Shown here: positions 49,508 through 58,624 of the stretch, piece after piece
How the letters are laid out: each line of letters opens with the position of its first letter
How positions within the stretch are numbered: the stretch's first letter is position 1
From: an uncultured Clostridia bacterium
GTDB taxonomy: Bacteria; Bacillota; Clostridia; UMGS1883
Length of the DNA stretch: 64,000 nucleotides
Assembly: GCA_947626145.1 (NCBI GenBank)
Contig: CANQRB010000001.1
Coordinates: 372,001 to 436,000 of the forward strand
Direction of reading: 5' to 3'
Translations under genes and position numbers: made by a program
The notes under the pieces: model-generated
Told to the model about the DNA's origin: nothing
Seen by the model: only the letters and a program-made list of their open reading frames with translations
Database searches by the model: none

Positions 49508-50848
49508 CTAATTGTCAGTAAATGCGATAGTTGCCTCGGCCACATTTTTATTGCCTAATTTCCGTTCCATGGATGTGATTATTCCGGTGCCGGTGCCGCC
49601 GTATTCCAGCGGGAAGGTCACACGGTCGCCGACGTTGAAGCCGGTAGAAACAAATTTCATGTTACATTTTTTTCTGGGATTTTCCACAAAATAATCATAT
49701 AATAAATTCAATATAGTTTCACTATATTCCGGATTAATGCTTCCTCCGCCGGTTACATTTAATACATTTTTGGGGTCTGTAACGCTGGGGAGTGTTTTTG
49801 TTATTGTCTGGTTATTGTGGTAATATTTAAATCCGTATACATTGACGTGCATTGCGTAATCGCTGCGCATCTCGACTTCGTTTGTCGATTTGCGGGTTAC
49901 GGCAGTGGTTTTATTGGCCCCAACCTTTGTTTCACCGCCGTCGGAATTTGCGACATATATATCATAACTGCCGAAATTAGCAAATGTTAACTCTCGTACA
50001 TACATATCGTCCAATTTAACTTTTGCGTTTTTTACATTGTCTTTTGTATTCAACAAAACAATGTGATCTACCAAACAAGGGCCGTATGGATCAAATCCAG
50101 CTATTTCGCCTCTACTATTATAATATGGCTGTAGTTTTGTTGAAGTATCAACGCCATAATTATCAATATTGATTGTAATGGCGTCATAGTTTTCCGGATC
50201 TTCTATGGACGTTCCCTGAAAAATATTTGTTGACGTTATCGACTTTGGCGTTTGCGTATTAATGGCGGTTATGGGCGTCACAATATAGTCCATCGCCGTG
50301 CCGGTGCTATTTACAGTTTCAATAAGCGCGGCGTTTGCAAAAAACAACAACGTTTGAAGCGCGTCCCGTCTTGTTGTATCTACATTGATATACATGGAAA
50401 TTTCTTTTGCCGAAAGATCTTCATCCGTGATTTTAAATTTTCCGTCAGTTCCTATAATTTGTCCATTATTAGTAATATCCATTAATATATCTTGCACGGT
50501 TTTTTGTTCATAATAATCACCGACAATTTTCTCCGTCATATTACTTAAATATCCGCTGCCTGTCACAGTATAAATATTTTGACTGATGCGTTCGACAGAA
50601 GTGACATAACGGATCAACCTCAATTTCAGATTAGTTCCAGAAGATGATGCATTATATATGTATATTTTCGCCCCATAACCGACGGTGTTTGCCGAAAGGT
50701 CAACCTCAGCTGTGAATGTCAAAGATGCGTCGGGCAGTGCCAATCCGGTTAAACATATTTCCTGATAATCGGAATAAGATTTTAATTGATTTTCGTTTAT
50801 AACAATATCCTGACTAAGGGCAGTATCGCGTATTTTTATAATTGTCAT
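49508..50848 (-). CDS. Phage tail tip or baseplate protein
   Basis: The 446-residue protein is beta-rich. The C-terminal phrases NMKFVSTGFNVGDRVTFPLEYGGTGTGIITSMERKL (in parts) resemble phage tail-associated proteins of the Gp37-like group. Its gene lies between the distal tail gene and the holin, where siphoviruses encode the tail tip and receptor-facing proteins. The ATG at 50848 overlaps the preceding stop (CCATGA). Codon use looks more A/T-rich than the flanking genes, perhaps because of recent exchange of the tail tip. Confidence 0.65.
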   Translation of the reverse strand: MTIIKIRDTALSQDIVINENQLKSYSDYQEICLTGLALPDASLTFTAEVDLSANTVGYGAKIYIYNASSSGTNLKLRLIRYVTSVERISQNIYTVTGSGYLSNMTEKIVGDYYEQKTVQDILMDITNNGQIIGTDGKFKITDEDLSAKEISMYINVDTTRRDALQTLLFFANAALIETVNSTGTAMDYIVTPITAINTQTPKSITSTNIFQGTSIEDPENYDAITINIDNYGVDTSTKLQPYYNSRGEIAGFDPYGPCLVDHIVLLNTKDNVKNAKVKLDDMYVRELTFANFGSYDIYVANSDGGETKVGANKTTAVTRKSTNEVEMRSDYAMHVNVYGFKYYHNNQTITKTLPSVTDPKNVLNVTGGGSINPEYSETILNLLYDYFVENPRKKCNMKFVSTGFNVGDRVTFPLEYGGTGTGIITSMERKLGNKNVAEATIAFTDN

Positions 50849-51234
50849 GGTTTTAAATACGCCTCCATCGGGACAAATTCCACTTCCAACTCGCCCCACA
50901 AAACTTTGCTGCCCTCCACGCGTTCAACTTTGCGGACGCCGGTGGAAACATAGGCGTTATATTTTATTGTGGTTTGATTATGAACTATTTCTACGGAATG
51001 TGATTCCTGCGGCCGCATCAATTTAGCAAACAAATTGTCGTAAGTTACAAGATTGCTCCCCCGGCGGCGGAAGGTCACCTTGTGCCCCACAAAAGTGCCT
51101 ATGATTTCCCGTATCATACGGCCACCGGCCGCTATGCTCCGGCCGCTGTTTTCACTGTCCAACACATTAAAGGTTTCCTCAATGCTTAAAACACAGACAT
51201 TATAAACATTGCCGTCGATTTTCACCAAGTCCAT
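50845..51234 (-). CDS. Phage distal tail-like protein
   Basis: The 129 residues (DLVKIDGNVYNVCVLSIEET and on) are beta-rich, as expected for the small Dit-like or tail-adaptor protein that follows the tape measure gene. The ATG at 51234 overlaps the tape measure stop (TGATG). GGGAGGTG lies about 7 bases upstream. Assignment rests mainly on size and gene order. Confidence 0.6.
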   Translation of the reverse strand: MDLVKIDGNVYNVCVLSIEETFNVLDSENSGRSIAAGGRMIREIIGTFVGHKVTFRRRGSNLVTYDNLFAKLMRPQESHSVEIVHNQTTIKYNAYVSTGVRKVERVEGSKVLWGELEVEFVPMEAYLKP

Positions 51235-54200
51235 CAATAAACACCTCCCGCCGCGAAGCTGCTGCCAATACGCTTGTTTTCCCGAGAAATGACGGGCTGA
51301 AGCACACGCCCCAATCCGGCCAAGTCGCCTGTGAACATCACATTGACGGCGCTGTTATTTTGGTCGCCCTGAGCCTGTCGGAAGGCCTCGACAATGGTTT
51401 CCAGCGGCGCTTCAATGTTGGTGCCCCGCTTTTGGTCGCCCAACAGGGCGAGAAATTCCGCGTTCGGCGGAATTACCGCGCCGCGAGCAAGGGCGGGAAT
51501 TTCCATTGTTCCACCGTTCATGGCGGCGTTTATCGGGGCCGATGCCGGGGCCGCAGATGATACACTGTTTGACGCGCCTGTAAAAGCGTCTGTTATTTTA
51601 GAAAATTCAATCTGTGCAAACCCTTTGACAAGGGCAGAAACTATTTCGTAAAATGATTTAATTGTATTAATAAATGATTCGATTGTTTCAACTACTGAAC
51701 CTATTGCATCACCGATGCCGGAAAACGCTTTTCCCCAGGCCTCCACGCTATCTACGGCAATGTTCAACAGTTGCGCCAAAGATTCAATTTCTCCGGCAAA
51801 GCCATCTACCATATTGCCTATAACGCCAAGAATTTTATTTGCAATTTTCCCTACGGATTCCGCCACAGTAGCAAGCGCATCCGCCACACTGCCCATAAAT
51901 GTCTCAAACAGGGGCGAAAGGTCTTCAACTATTCGGCCAAAAACGTCAAATAAATCGCCAAACGCGCTTCCAAGATGCTGGATAGCCGGGTTAATCTTTT
52001 CTGACGATGTTTCATCAAACTTCTGGGCCATCTCGTCTAAAACCGGTTGCCCTTTGGCATTCCACTCCTCCGCAAACGCGCCTATTCCTGCGCTTGCAAC
52101 CTCGGTAACTTTGGCAAAAAATGGGGAAACGTGCTCATCGTAAAGGGTTTGTACACTGTTCCATGCGGTTTTGCTGGTTTCGGCGATAGTACCGGAAACC
52201 TGAGAAAGAGTGCCTATTATGCCGCTAAAAGCGGTTTTTAAAGAGTCCTGGTTTTCAATAATAGGTTCGGTCAGCATCGTAATGAAGTCCCGGCCTATTT
52301 TGGCCCCCAGTTCAGCAACGCCAAGAGCTGCATCCGAAAATATACTGAGAATATTAGCGGTAAGCTGCTGGCCGTTTTCGCTGCCAATCTCACTGAATAT
52401 ATTGGCCAAGGCCATTGAGAATTGACCCAGTTGGCTTGCGGTATCGGCAACGGCATTGTTAATTGCCGTAAAAGATGATACAATTTCAGATTTCCGCTGA
52501 TTTAAAAACTGATCCATACCGCCGATAAGATTTTGTGCAACTGACAAGCCTATAACGGCGGCAGAGCCGGTTATTTGTCCCAAAGCGGTAATGACGCTTT
52601 CGGCAAAATGTTCGGCTGATTCAACTAACGTGGGGTCAGTAAATATTTCACGAATTGACTGCCCCGCGCTGATGGCGTGCTGTGCAATTTCTGTTAATAC
52701 GTTTCGTATACCTTCCAGACCGGTTGAACCGCTGCCAAAATCAACATTTTCAAAGGCGTCAAAAAATCCCTCTACGAAAAGGTTTTTGACCTTCTGAAAC
52801 GCTTTTTCGATTTCGGCTAATTTTTCTTTTAGCCCGTCAAATAGGGTAAAATCCAAAGCGCCGGCGGACAATGCGTCTGAAGCGTTTAACTGAGCGTTTT
52901 TTAAGGCGTCGAGATAATTGTCAAGCACATCATCTTGCGCGTCCGCCTGCTCTTGAAGATCATCTATGTAATCATCAATATATTTGTCGTAATCGTCAAA
53001 GTCGTCTTTTATGTCCGGATTACTTGAGGTGGTCTGATTGTTGAGAATGTTTAACGTGTCAAATCCGGCGAGGCCTTTTTCGACTTTTTCAACGGTTTTT
53101 TCAGTATTTTCAAGTTCCTTTTGGGCGTCTTTCAGGCTGTCGGCCTGATCTTTTACCGCATTGTTGTTTTTGTTTTGCGCGGCGGTATTTTTGTTTGTTG
53201 CGTTACTGCCGCTGTTAGTTTTTTTGTTTAACTCTTCGAGGGCATCGGCATATTTAAATAACGAATTGGCGGCTTGAAGCGACTTTTGCGGCGTTGTGCC
53301 GAAAAGAGTGTTAATAAAAGACGCAATAAAGCCCGTGACTTTGACTATGCCCGCCATGAGGGCATTTAATGCGGGAAGAACAGCGGTATAAATCGGATAA
53401 AACGCCGCTTTAAGGTTGTTTTTTATTTCCTGTAAACTGTAAACAAAATATTCGTTTGTTTGCAATAATCGCCCCATTTCGTCCCGCATTTTCCCCAATC
53501 CGGAAGTTATGGCGCTGAAAAGCAAAACATTTTTAACGGTATTTACTATTCGCTTTCCCAGCTGCTGAAAATGGGAGCCCAGGGAATTGACGAACGACCC
53601 TGATTTTTTTAATTCGCTGTTAAATTCCTTGACCGTGGCGGGGTTCATGGCGTTTTTTATGCTCCGCCCCGCTCGGTCGGCGCTTGCGCTTATTTTTGTG
53701 CCGGTGAACGCAGCCTTATTATTCAGCCCTTCAAGCTTTGTGGTAGCCTCGTCAAGACGTAACGCCAGTTTTTTTGCCTCGTCTGTAGCCTGTGGGTTTG
53801 CTCTCAGATTTTGCAAATTGCCCCGCAGATATGATATTTTTTCGTTAAGCTTGTCTACGGTATATCCGTTTTCGATTATAAGATTATCGATCTCTTTAAA
53901 CCGCGCTTCTTCATCACCTGTTAAACCGCCATAATCTACGCGTTTATTTGCAAGTTTGGTTTGCTCTGCGGCAAGTTCCTCAAAGGCGGCGTCGGCTTTC
54001 CTGATTTGCGATTCAAGCTTTGTCAGCTCATCTTCCATGCGCATGACGCTTTTGGGCGGCTGGTCGGAAAACAAAAGATCGTTGTAATCATTTGCCAACG
54101 ACTGTACTTTTTGACGGGTATTCTCGAGGGCGACAGCGGTATTATTGACCAGTTTACCGTCAAAGGTTTGAGAAAGAGTTTTTTCGGCACGTTGAAGAGC

Positions 54201-54308
54201 GCCTTTAACTCCCTCAAGACGCTGCTCGATTTCCTTGGTGGATTTTGTCATATTGCTGAAATCCACGTCAACGCCTATTCTTATACTGCCGTCATACTCC
54301 TGAGCCAT
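51234..54308 (-). CDS. Phage tape measure protein
   Basis: The 1024 residues make this the largest gene in the window. The N-terminal 220 residues are coiled-coil (STKEIEQRLEGVKGALQRAEK and on). A hydrophobic region around 300-340 follows, then a second coiled coil with Asp/Gln-rich stretches. A long repeat-like helical stretch (about 560-900) leads into a C-terminal domain near 950-1010. Tape measure proteins set tail length and help eject DNA through the cell envelope. The gene follows the two tail chaperone genes, the standard order. Confidence 0.92.
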   Translation of the reverse strand: MAQEYDGSIRIGVDVDFSNMTKSTKEIEQRLEGVKGALQRAEKTLSQTFDGKLVNNTAVALENTRQKVQSLANDYNDLLFSDQPPKSVMRMEDELTKLESQIRKADAAFEELAAEQTKLANKRVDYGGLTGDEEARFKEIDNLIIENGYTVDKLNEKISYLRGNLQNLRANPQATDEAKKLALRLDEATTKLEGLNNKAAFTGTKISASADRAGRSIKNAMNPATVKEFNSELKKSGSFVNSLGSHFQQLGKRIVNTVKNVLLFSAITSGLGKMRDEMGRLLQTNEYFVYSLQEIKNNLKAAFYPIYTAVLPALNALMAGIVKVTGFIASFINTLFGTTPQKSLQAANSLFKYADALEELNKKTNSGSNATNKNTAAQNKNNNAVKDQADSLKDAQKELENTEKTVEKVEKGLAGFDTLNILNNQTTSSNPDIKDDFDDYDKYIDDYIDDLQEQADAQDDVLDNYLDALKNAQLNASDALSAGALDFTLFDGLKEKLAEIEKAFQKVKNLFVEGFFDAFENVDFGSGSTGLEGIRNVLTEIAQHAISAGQSIREIFTDPTLVESAEHFAESVITALGQITGSAAVIGLSVAQNLIGGMDQFLNQRKSEIVSSFTAINNAVADTASQLGQFSMALANIFSEIGSENGQQLTANILSIFSDAALGVAELGAKIGRDFITMLTEPIIENQDSLKTAFSGIIGTLSQVSGTIAETSKTAWNSVQTLYDEHVSPFFAKVTEVASAGIGAFAEEWNAKGQPVLDEMAQKFDETSSEKINPAIQHLGSAFGDLFDVFGRIVEDLSPLFETFMGSVADALATVAESVGKIANKILGVIGNMVDGFAGEIESLAQLLNIAVDSVEAWGKAFSGIGDAIGSVVETIESFINTIKSFYEIVSALVKGFAQIEFSKITDAFTGASNSVSSAAPASAPINAAMNGGTMEIPALARGAVIPPNAEFLALLGDQKRGTNIEAPLETIVEAFRQAQGDQNNSAVNVMFTGDLAGLGRVLQPVISRENKRIGSSFAAGGVY

Positions 54309-54322
54309 GATCTCACCGCCTT

Positions 54323-54877
54323 TTAATCCTCGTCAATGCCGAGAAGCTCCCGCTCCTCGGGACTGTAATATACTTTTTGTCTTAATTTCACTAAGCCGGG
54401 GTTGCTTTTCATGAACTCCTGCTCATATTTTTCAAGTTTTTTGCCTTTTTGCTTTTTTCGGCGAATGGAGAGCACTGTTGAAAAAGTGCTTTCGCCTATT
54501 TCCATAAAAGCGGTGGTAAAGCTCCACCAATGGAAATAATCCTTTGCCCGAACGTCGCCGTGAACAATGGGATAAAGGGCCGCGACAATAAGCTCCCAAT
54601 CCTGCTCCCAGTCGAATATTTTCGGTTTTGCCCCTTCGGCTGGGGTGTCGGTCTTGCCTCCGGCAATAAACCACATGGCCTTTTTGAACGCCTCGCCGAC
54701 GTCGGTTATCTCGCCGGGGTCGACATAGATATTGTGTAAGGTCACCATGACCTTTTCCCATTCGTTTAATTCCGGGGCATCAAGGGCAATTACTGTGTCC
54801 AGAACCGGGCGGAAGTCGCTGCGGATAGCTAACTCACGCCCGGCTACTTCCAGACTTGTCGGAAGGTGGTAATTCAT
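54323..54877 (-). CDS. Bacteriophage Gp15-type tail protein
   Basis: The 184-residue protein matches the Gp15 group: YHLPTSLEVAGRELAIRSDFRPVLD near the start and FDWEQDWELIVAALYPIVHGDVRAKDYFHWWSF (in parts) in the middle. The C-terminus is basic and ends KVYYSPEERELLGIDED. It lies between the small chaperone gene and the tape measure gene, so it probably works as the second tail assembly chaperone. The start is flush with the upstream stop (TAAATG). Confidence 0.75.
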   Translation of the reverse strand: MNYHLPTSLEVAGRELAIRSDFRPVLDTVIALDAPELNEWEKVMVTLHNIYVDPGEITDVGEAFKKAMWFIAGGKTDTPAEGAKPKIFDWEQDWELIVAALYPIVHGDVRAKDYFHWWSFTTAFMEIGESTFSTVLSIRRKKQKGKKLEKYEQEFMKSNPGLVKLRQKVYYSPEERELLGIDED

Positions 54878-55288
54878 TTACTTTGCGTTCTGGGTATACT
54901 TGGCCATGCGGGCCTTGGACGCCTCCATATTGGCGGTCACTCTCTCCTGTACAATGGGGATTACGGCGTCAAAAAACCGCTCAAACAGCGTCACGCCGTC
55001 CTTATCCGCCGCGATGGGCGAAACGCCGCCAAAAGCGGCCTTGCCCGCGCCCTCGCCGAAGATGTAATCCACCTGACCGCATATCTTGTCATTTATGTCC
55101 TTTATCGCCGCGGAAAAGCCGTCCGCGTCGGTATCGGAAAAATCTTTCATGAATTCCGAAACGTTCTTTATAGCCTCGTCGCACCGCGCAACGATGTTGA
55201 AATCCGAGGGGTCAAAGCTGATAACGCGGCTTTCGTCGCCGTCGATTGTGAAACTTTCGCGGCCGGAGCCGATGTTCAGATTACGCAT
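54878..55288 (-). CDS. Phage tail assembly chaperone-like protein
   Basis: The 136-residue protein is mostly helical and acidic in its N-terminal half (GRESFTIDGDESRVISFDPSD). Position between the tail-tube gene and the Gp15 gene is that of the first tail chaperone. TACGGAGGTAGTAATTTT precedes the ATG. I looked for a programmed frameshift site at the end of the gene and saw no convincing slippery heptamer. Confidence 0.65.
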   Translation of the reverse strand: MRNLNIGSGRESFTIDGDESRVISFDPSDFNIVARCDEAIKNVSEFMKDFSDTDADGFSAAIKDINDKICGQVDYIFGEGAGKAAFGGVSPIAADKDGVTLFERFFDAVIPIVQERVTANMEASKARMAKYTQNAK

Positions 55289-55316
55289 AAAATTACTACC
55301 TCCGTATTTTAAAATT

Positions 55317-55988
55317 TTAGATTATACCCATGTCGCTGCCGTCCGTATCGGGTTCGGTCTCAGGCTCGGGCAGAGGCTTTGACGGGCTTACGGTGTTCAT
55401 ATCGTCGCCGTCGTCCCCGTCATTTATAGAAGGGCCCATATCGTTTAAGGCAACAGCGTCCGCCTGGGGGCCGATAGACGCGCTGGCGGTGAATTTAATG
55501 GACGTTGTGAGGGAATTCACGGTGCCCCAGGTGCTCTTTTTGCTAAAGCCTATCTGAATAGGCATATCCACATGGGCGTCTCCGCCAAGGGACTGAGGCG
55601 TTATGGTGCAGTCGGTCTGCAATTCCGCCTCATAGCTTCCGGCGTTGCCAACATAGCCATGAATGATAAGCACCTCGAACAAGGCGAACTCGCTGTAGGC
55701 CTTGCGTTTGTAAATGTCGTACAGCTTCTCGGCCAGTTTGGAGCCGCCGCGAATGGTGTAAGGCTCGAAATCCTGTGTCATTTCAAGGTCGTTAACGTCG
55801 GTCTCCGTAATGCCAAGGATGTCGTTAACGGTTTCGATGTCGGGGTTGAACTCGATGCTGCTTTCCTCAATGCCGTGTCCGACACGTTCCCAGCTGGGGG
55901 CGCTGTGGGAGCCGACATTCACGCAAGTGACAAGCAGTTTGCGTTCGGCCTTCTGGTTGTCTTTAAGGTTAAAAGTCGATGCGGCCAT
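55317..55988 (-). CDS. Major tail (tube) protein
   Basis: The 223 residues carry a tail-tube domain from 1 to about 165: NQKAERKLLVTCVNVG, ESSIEFNPDIETVNDILG, RGGSKLAEKLYDI, then GGDAHVDMPIQIGF. A Pro/Asp/Glu-rich tail of about 40 residues follows. It is the close paralogue of the N-terminal half of the gene at 59307-60776, with roughly 70% identity by eye over the first 107 residues. A terminator (56023-56053) separates it from the upstream gene. GAAAGGAAGTATTTTAT precedes the ATG. Confidence 0.85.
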   Translation of the reverse strand: MAASTFNLKDNQKAERKLLVTCVNVGSHSAPSWERVGHGIEESSIEFNPDIETVNDILGITETDVNDLEMTQDFEPYTIRGGSKLAEKLYDIYKRKAYSEFALFEVLIIHGYVGNAGSYEAELQTDCTITPQSLGGDAHVDMPIQIGFSKKSTWGTVNSLTTSIKFTASASIGPQADAVALNDMGPSINDGDDGDDMNTVSPSKPLPEPETEPDTDGSDMGII

Positions 55989-56022
55989 ATAAAATACTTC
56001 CTTTCGTTTGAAAATTAAAAAT

Positions 56023-56053
56023 GAGCCGTGTGCGCGTTGTACGCATACGGCTC
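56023..56053 (-). terminator. Late-operon terminator, GAGCCGTA type, copy 2
   Basis: On the minus strand GAGCCGTATGCG pairs with CGCACACGGCTC, and TTTTTAATTTTC follows. It lies directly after the tail-terminator-like gene and before the tail-tube gene. Confidence 0.75.
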
Positions 56054-56075
56054 AAGGCTCTTGGTCTTATTCGGT

Positions 56076-56513
56076 TTATTCCGGGAGCGTTTCGTAAGTG
56101 ATCTTTACGCCGAACATATATTTTGCCAGTCGGGAGTTGGGGTCATAGCCCGACACGTCCGGCATATTCATGGCGTTTTCGATACTCAGCACGGTAACGC
56201 CCTCAAGGTCGGGGAGATTGCCGACGCGGTTCTGTTCGTCAACCCAGTTCATGAATTCCTGCACTTTGGCAATGTTTTCGATGTTCTGTTTGCTGAAGGG
56301 AACCACACTGTAAGGGAAATAACAGATCATCATGAATGAATATTCAACGGTCTCGCCGCCGCAGATGTCACGGGCGACAACTCTGTCCCCGTCCACGGTC
56401 TCTAATTGGACGCTGCCGGGGGCGGCTTTGCCGCCGTTGAATGTCACCAAATCCCCGATTTTGGGGTATGTCTGTATGTATTCAAAAACTTTGTCGTGGT
56501 ATGTACTGTTCAT
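56076..56513 (-). CDS. Phage tail terminator or minor capsid protein
   Basis: The 145-residue protein (STYHDKVFEYIQTYPKIGDL and on) lies directly before the tail-tube gene. That is the place of the tail terminator in siphoviruses. Similar proteins are also annotated as minor capsid proteins. The middle has the phrase SVVPFSKQNIENIAKVQEFMNW. No catalytic motif is seen. The call is by position. Confidence 0.6.
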   Translation of the reverse strand: MNSTYHDKVFEYIQTYPKIGDLVTFNGGKAAPGSVQLETVDGDRVVARDICGGETVEYSFMMICYFPYSVVPFSKQNIENIAKVQEFMNWVDEQNRVGNLPDLEGVTVLSIENAMNMPDVSGYDPNSRLAKYMFGVKITYETLPE

Positions 56514-56514
56514 G

Positions 56515-56889
56515 TCAACCGCCTTTCAGCCGCTTTTTGGCCTCATCGCGAACATATTTTATAAACTTGTCGCCTTCCATGTCCATGAAAACTTTGTCCC
56601 AGTGGCTTGTGGCTTTGGCGTGTTTTTCCTTGTTGTAATTCAGCTCGCCGCCGCTCCGGAGGTTTTTGCCTTCCCACTGATAGTGGGCGTATGGGACGGA
56701 ATATTCCACAAATTCGGGCGTTATGTTTGTTGTAGTGGCCAAATCGCCGGTGTCCATGGGAACATAAGGGTCAGCAAGAGTGTAAAATTCGTTGACTATC
56801 TGAGTTTTAAAGCTGTCGTCCATCACGGCCTTAAATACTCTGTCAAGGTTTACCGTCACTTTGGAGGTTATTTCGACCCTGTTAGGCAT
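56515..56889 (-). CDS. HK97 gp10-like / minor capsid protein
   Basis: The 124 residues contain the phrase DPYVPMDTGDLATTT and VEYSVPYAHYQWEGK, a signature of the minor-capsid or gp10-like group that joins head and tail. A basic C-terminus follows (RDEAKKRLKGG). It lies between two connector genes. GGGGTGAGACT precedes the ATG. Confidence 0.75.
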   Translation of the reverse strand: MPNRVEITSKVTVNLDRVFKAVMDDSFKTQIVNEFYTLADPYVPMDTGDLATTTNITPEFVEYSVPYAHYQWEGKNLRSGGELNYNKEKHAKATSHWDKVFMDMEGDKFIKYVRDEAKKRLKGG

Positions 56890-56893
56890 AGTC

Positions 56894-57325
56894 TCACCCC
56901 ATTGCCCTGTAATGCTCCAGCACTCCGGCGGCGTTGGTGTTTATTTTCACCGACTTCACGTAGAACGCTTCGGGCTTGCACTGATTAAAATAGTCGTTTG
57001 CCCGTTGTCCGTCCGTGTTTTCGTCGATTTCAAAATCCACATTTCCCTTGAAAATCAGGTCATCCGGCTGCAAGGTGAAGCCCTCGCCGGGCGTCCATTC
57101 AAGCGGCGGGTGATAGTCCGCGCTTTTGGGTATGCGCACATTGAACACGTCGGCAAAGGTCATGCTCGCGCCTTCCTGCGTCCGTGAGCTTTCGCGGCTG
57201 AACCAGCAGTTGTCAAGCACCGTCCGTTGCCATGACGCAGCGTGGGTTTCGGGGTCATAATAGTGGTTGTACAGGGTCACAGTGTTGGCAAAGGTGGGCG
57301 GATAGTCTATTCTTTTCCGTCGCAT
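56894..57325 (-). CDS. Phage head closure or minor capsid protein
   Basis: The 143-residue protein (RRKRIDYPPTFANTVTLYNHYY and on) is beta-rich and has the phrase PEAFYVKSVKINTNAAGVLEHYR at its end. In gene order it lies where head-closure proteins are found. It overlaps the upstream connector gene by 19 bases. I do not recognise a specific family. Confidence 0.6.
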   Translation of the reverse strand: MRRKRIDYPPTFANTVTLYNHYYDPETHAASWQRTVLDNCWFSRESSRTQEGASMTFADVFNVRIPKSADYHPPLEWTPGEGFTLQPDDLIFKGNVDFEIDENTDGQRANDYFNQCKPEAFYVKSVKINTNAAGVLEHYRAMG

Positions 57326-57687
57326 TCGCCCGCCTCCTTTGGCTCCACGCCCCTATAAAACAGGTGGCGGGGAAGGTATTCCCGTATCAGCTGGCGTTTG
57401 TTCCCCGCGTCGTCGCTGAAGCTCAAGGCGCGGTCGTCAAAGGTGACGCTCACGCCGTCGTTGCTCCATGACGCGGCCTCCGCTCCCGTGTAGGTCTCCT
57501 TGTCGGCGTTAATCAGCTCGCACATTAGCAACTTCAAATCCTCGCCGTAGTCCGCCGGGTCAGTTATGCGGTTAAAGGTGTAATAGTCCACCATCTTCCG
57601 CGCTCGGGCCTCCGCAAGGGCAAAGACGCCCGGAGTCATTGTCTCGCCGGTGTAACTCATGTATTCTTCAGCGGTGATATATGCCAT
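57307..57687 (-). CDS. Phage head-tail connector protein
   Basis: The 126 residues begin with a helical bundle of the gp6-like connector type (ITAEEYMSYTG, then ALAEARARKMVDYYTFNRI). It directly follows the capsid gene. AGGAGACGCCCGAG precedes the ATG. Such proteins form the ring that joins the portal to the tail. Confidence 0.7.
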   Translation of the reverse strand: MAYITAEEYMSYTGETMTPGVFALAEARARKMVDYYTFNRITDPADYGEDLKLLMCELINADKETYTGAEAASWSNDGVSVTFDDRALSFSDDAGNKRQLIREYLPRHLFYRGVEPKEAGECDGKE

Positions 57688-57713
57688 CTCGGGCGTCTCC
57701 TTTCGTTTTGTTA

Positions 57714-58604
57714 TCAGGCACCGTGCTTGGTGATGTTGAAGGCCAGGGCGTCGACCCTCTGTTCGAGGATGAATACGCCGTCATAGCTTTCCTCGTAGTA
57801 GATGTACTTGCCCTCACTGCCGGCGCTGGGCTCGTCCAGGCGGGAGAAGATGTACTTTTCGGGGGTGATTACCGCGCTCGGGTGTACGAGGAACATGTTT
57901 ATCTGGTCGGCCTCGGCGTCCGCCTCCCAGCCGGTGGTGAAGGTGTATTTTGTCTTCATCAGGGTGGAGGGCACGACAACGATCTGAACCGTGTCAAGAG
58001 TGCCGATAATGCGCTCGATGTTGCTGTCCTTATTGTTGATGTGGCGGGTAACGGCGGATTTGAGCAGGGTGTTAACCGCAGGTGTCACGTAAAGGATACG
58101 GCCCTGAGCGGGAACACGGCCCTCGTCCATGGCCTCCATCATTTTATCAAAGGTGGACAGGATGTTTGCGTTGGACAAAGCAGTCTCGTCGGCCTCTTTG
58201 GATTTCTTTGTCCACAAATCGTACAGTGTGGAGATAAGATAGGCGTCCATTTCGGGGAATTTGTTTTCCTCGTTAAAGGTCTGAGTGATGTTGGTTATCG
58301 TGGTGACCATGTTAGTCTCGTCGATGTCCATGGGGTGAACAAGGGTGCTCCACTTGCGGTGATGGGAAAGGGTCTTGGTTTCCCATTTGTTACTGTAATT
58401 GCGGGTGAAGGTGCCGATGGTGTCCCGGTCGGCGTCTACCCGTCCGGTGGTGGAGATAACGGGGATTTCAATGGTCTTTGCGTTTACCCAGTGATAGCGG
58501 GTATCGTTTTCGGTGTTATACAGCGCGCCGAAGTTCAGGACATAGGGGTACGCCTGCGCCAGCGCCCGGCTATATTCGTGTGCGTAGTTCATGGCCTCTG
58601 CCAT
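57714..58604 (-). CDS. Major capsid protein
   Basis: The 296 residues (EAMNYAHEYSRALAQAYPYV and on) have an alternating alpha/beta layout with a long helix region (EENKFPEMDAYLISTLYDLW) and the phrase RHINNKDSNIERIIGTLDTVQIVVVPS (in parts). This fits the HK97 fold of capsid proteins used with GP20 scaffolds in Firmicutes phages. It follows the scaffold gene by 20 bases. AAAGGAATGATTATTT precedes the ATG. Confidence 0.82.
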   Translation of the reverse strand: MAEAMNYAHEYSRALAQAYPYVLNFGALYNTENDTRYHWVNAKTIEIPVISTTGRVDADRDTIGTFTRNYSNKWETKTLSHHRKWSTLVHPMDIDETNMVTTITNITQTFNEENKFPEMDAYLISTLYDLWTKKSKEADETALSNANILSTFDKMMEAMDEGRVPAQGRILYVTPAVNTLLKSAVTRHINNKDSNIERIIGTLDTVQIVVVPSTLMKTKYTFTTGWEADAEADQINMFLVHPSAVITPEKYIFSRLDEPSAGSEGKYIYYEESYDGVFILEQRVDALAFNITKHGA

Positions 58605-58624
58605 AAATAATCATTCCTTTCGTA

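Noticed and set aside
54878-54890. Programmed frameshift between the tail chaperone genes
   Set aside because: The genes meet at TAAATG and I saw no clear slippery heptamer with a downstream structure. The two are read as separate proteins.
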